5,986 bases of DNA from Chloroflexota bacterium (GTDB taxonomy: Bacteria > Chloroflexota > UBA6077), in NCBI GenBank assembly GCA_021788565.1, contig JAJYKO010000394.1:1-5986 (forward strand), in the 5' to 3' direction. Both the position numbers and the translations under genes were made by a program. The notes beneath the pieces were generated by a model. The model did no database searches. It saw only the letters and a list, made by a program, of their open reading frames with translations, and was not told the origin of the DNA. The stretch's first letter is position 1, and every line of letters begins with the position of its first letter. Of the stretch, positions 5,739 through 5,986 are shown piece after piece.

Positions 5739-5742
5739 AGAG

Positions 5743-5986
5743 ATGGCAGAAGCTAATGTTTTGTCAGCCTATCAGACAAATGGGACCAAAATAGACACCA
5801 ATGACACGCTGGTCATAGAGGGGCTCCACGCAAATGTGGAGGGCAAGGAGATCCTCAAGGGGGTTGACCTTCAGATCCACAGGGGTAAGGTGCACGCCCT
5901 AATGGGCCCCAACGGCTCCGGCAAGAGCACCCTCGCCAACGTCCTGATGGGACATCCCAAATACGAGGTCACATCCGGACAGATCG
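5743..5986 (+). CDS. sufC: Fe-S cluster assembly ATPase SufC, partial (N-terminal part)
   Basis: The first 81 codons are present and the gene continues past the right edge. After an unusual polar N-terminal stretch (1-22), the SufC core begins: [18 protein letters not shown] at 23-40, the Walker A motif GPNGSGKS at 55-62, and the SufC-specific [18 protein letters not shown] at 64-81. SufC is the cytoplasmic ABC-type ATPase of the SufBCD scaffold, which builds Fe-S clusters. GHPKYEVT with the VEGKEIL block separates it from transport ATPases. The first gene of this operon appears to be sufC, with a strong promoter and an IscR-like site upstream. The usual SufC start would be near residue 22, so the extension is longer than normal, but the ribosome site favours this ATG. 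Confidence 0.95.
   Translation, partial: MAEANVLSAYQTNGTKIDTNDTLVIEGLHANVEGKEILKGVDLQIHRGKVHALMGPNGSGKSTLANVLMGHPKYEVTSGQI

Overview
The window is a moderately GC-rich bacterial chromosome fragment with three blocks. Most of it (positions 1-5479) is read leftwards on the minus strand: a two-component system (response regulator, then histidine kinase), a 372-bp gap full of hairpins, and then cytochrome c maturation (System I) genes in the order ccmE, ccmF, ccmH, with ccmH running off the left edge. At the right edge, and divergent from these, a sufC gene starts on the plus strand and runs off the window. No mobile element, tRNA, rRNA or CRISPR array is visible.

The organism cannot be fixed from sequence alone. 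GC-rich coding DNA, an OmpR-type regulator/HAMP kinase pair, a suf operon starting with sufC, a cysteine-type CcmE and heptameter TAGC-rich microrepeats between genes would fit a Chloroflexota (Dehalococcoidia-like) genome. This is a tentative inference.

The ccm genes work together. CcmE is a membrane-tethered haem chaperone, CcmF is the WWD-domain haem lyase core that takes haem from CcmE and attaches it to apocytochrome c, and CcmH is normally the thioredox partner that keeps the apocytochrome CXXCH motif reduced. Two hallmark residues differ from the textbook system. CcmE carries Cys instead of His at the haem-attachment position (CxxxY type). CcmH has CPSS where the family has CXXC, so the second redox cysteine is missing. 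The two changes in one cluster suggest a variant System I in which haem loading and thiol handling both differ from E. coli, and they are the main point of interest here.

The intergenic DNA is also informative. The ccmE-ccmF gap holds two arrays of 7-bp repeats in opposite orientation, one of which includes the ccmE stop codon. The kinase-ccmE gap holds five perfect hairpins in a row plus a 10-bp-period direct repeat upstream of ccmE. The regulator-sufC divergent gap holds a near-leaderless regulator promoter with a dyad in its spacer and, facing the other way, a near-consensus sigma-70 promoter whose start site is covered by a 25-bp dyad resembling an IscR/Rrf2 type-1 operator.
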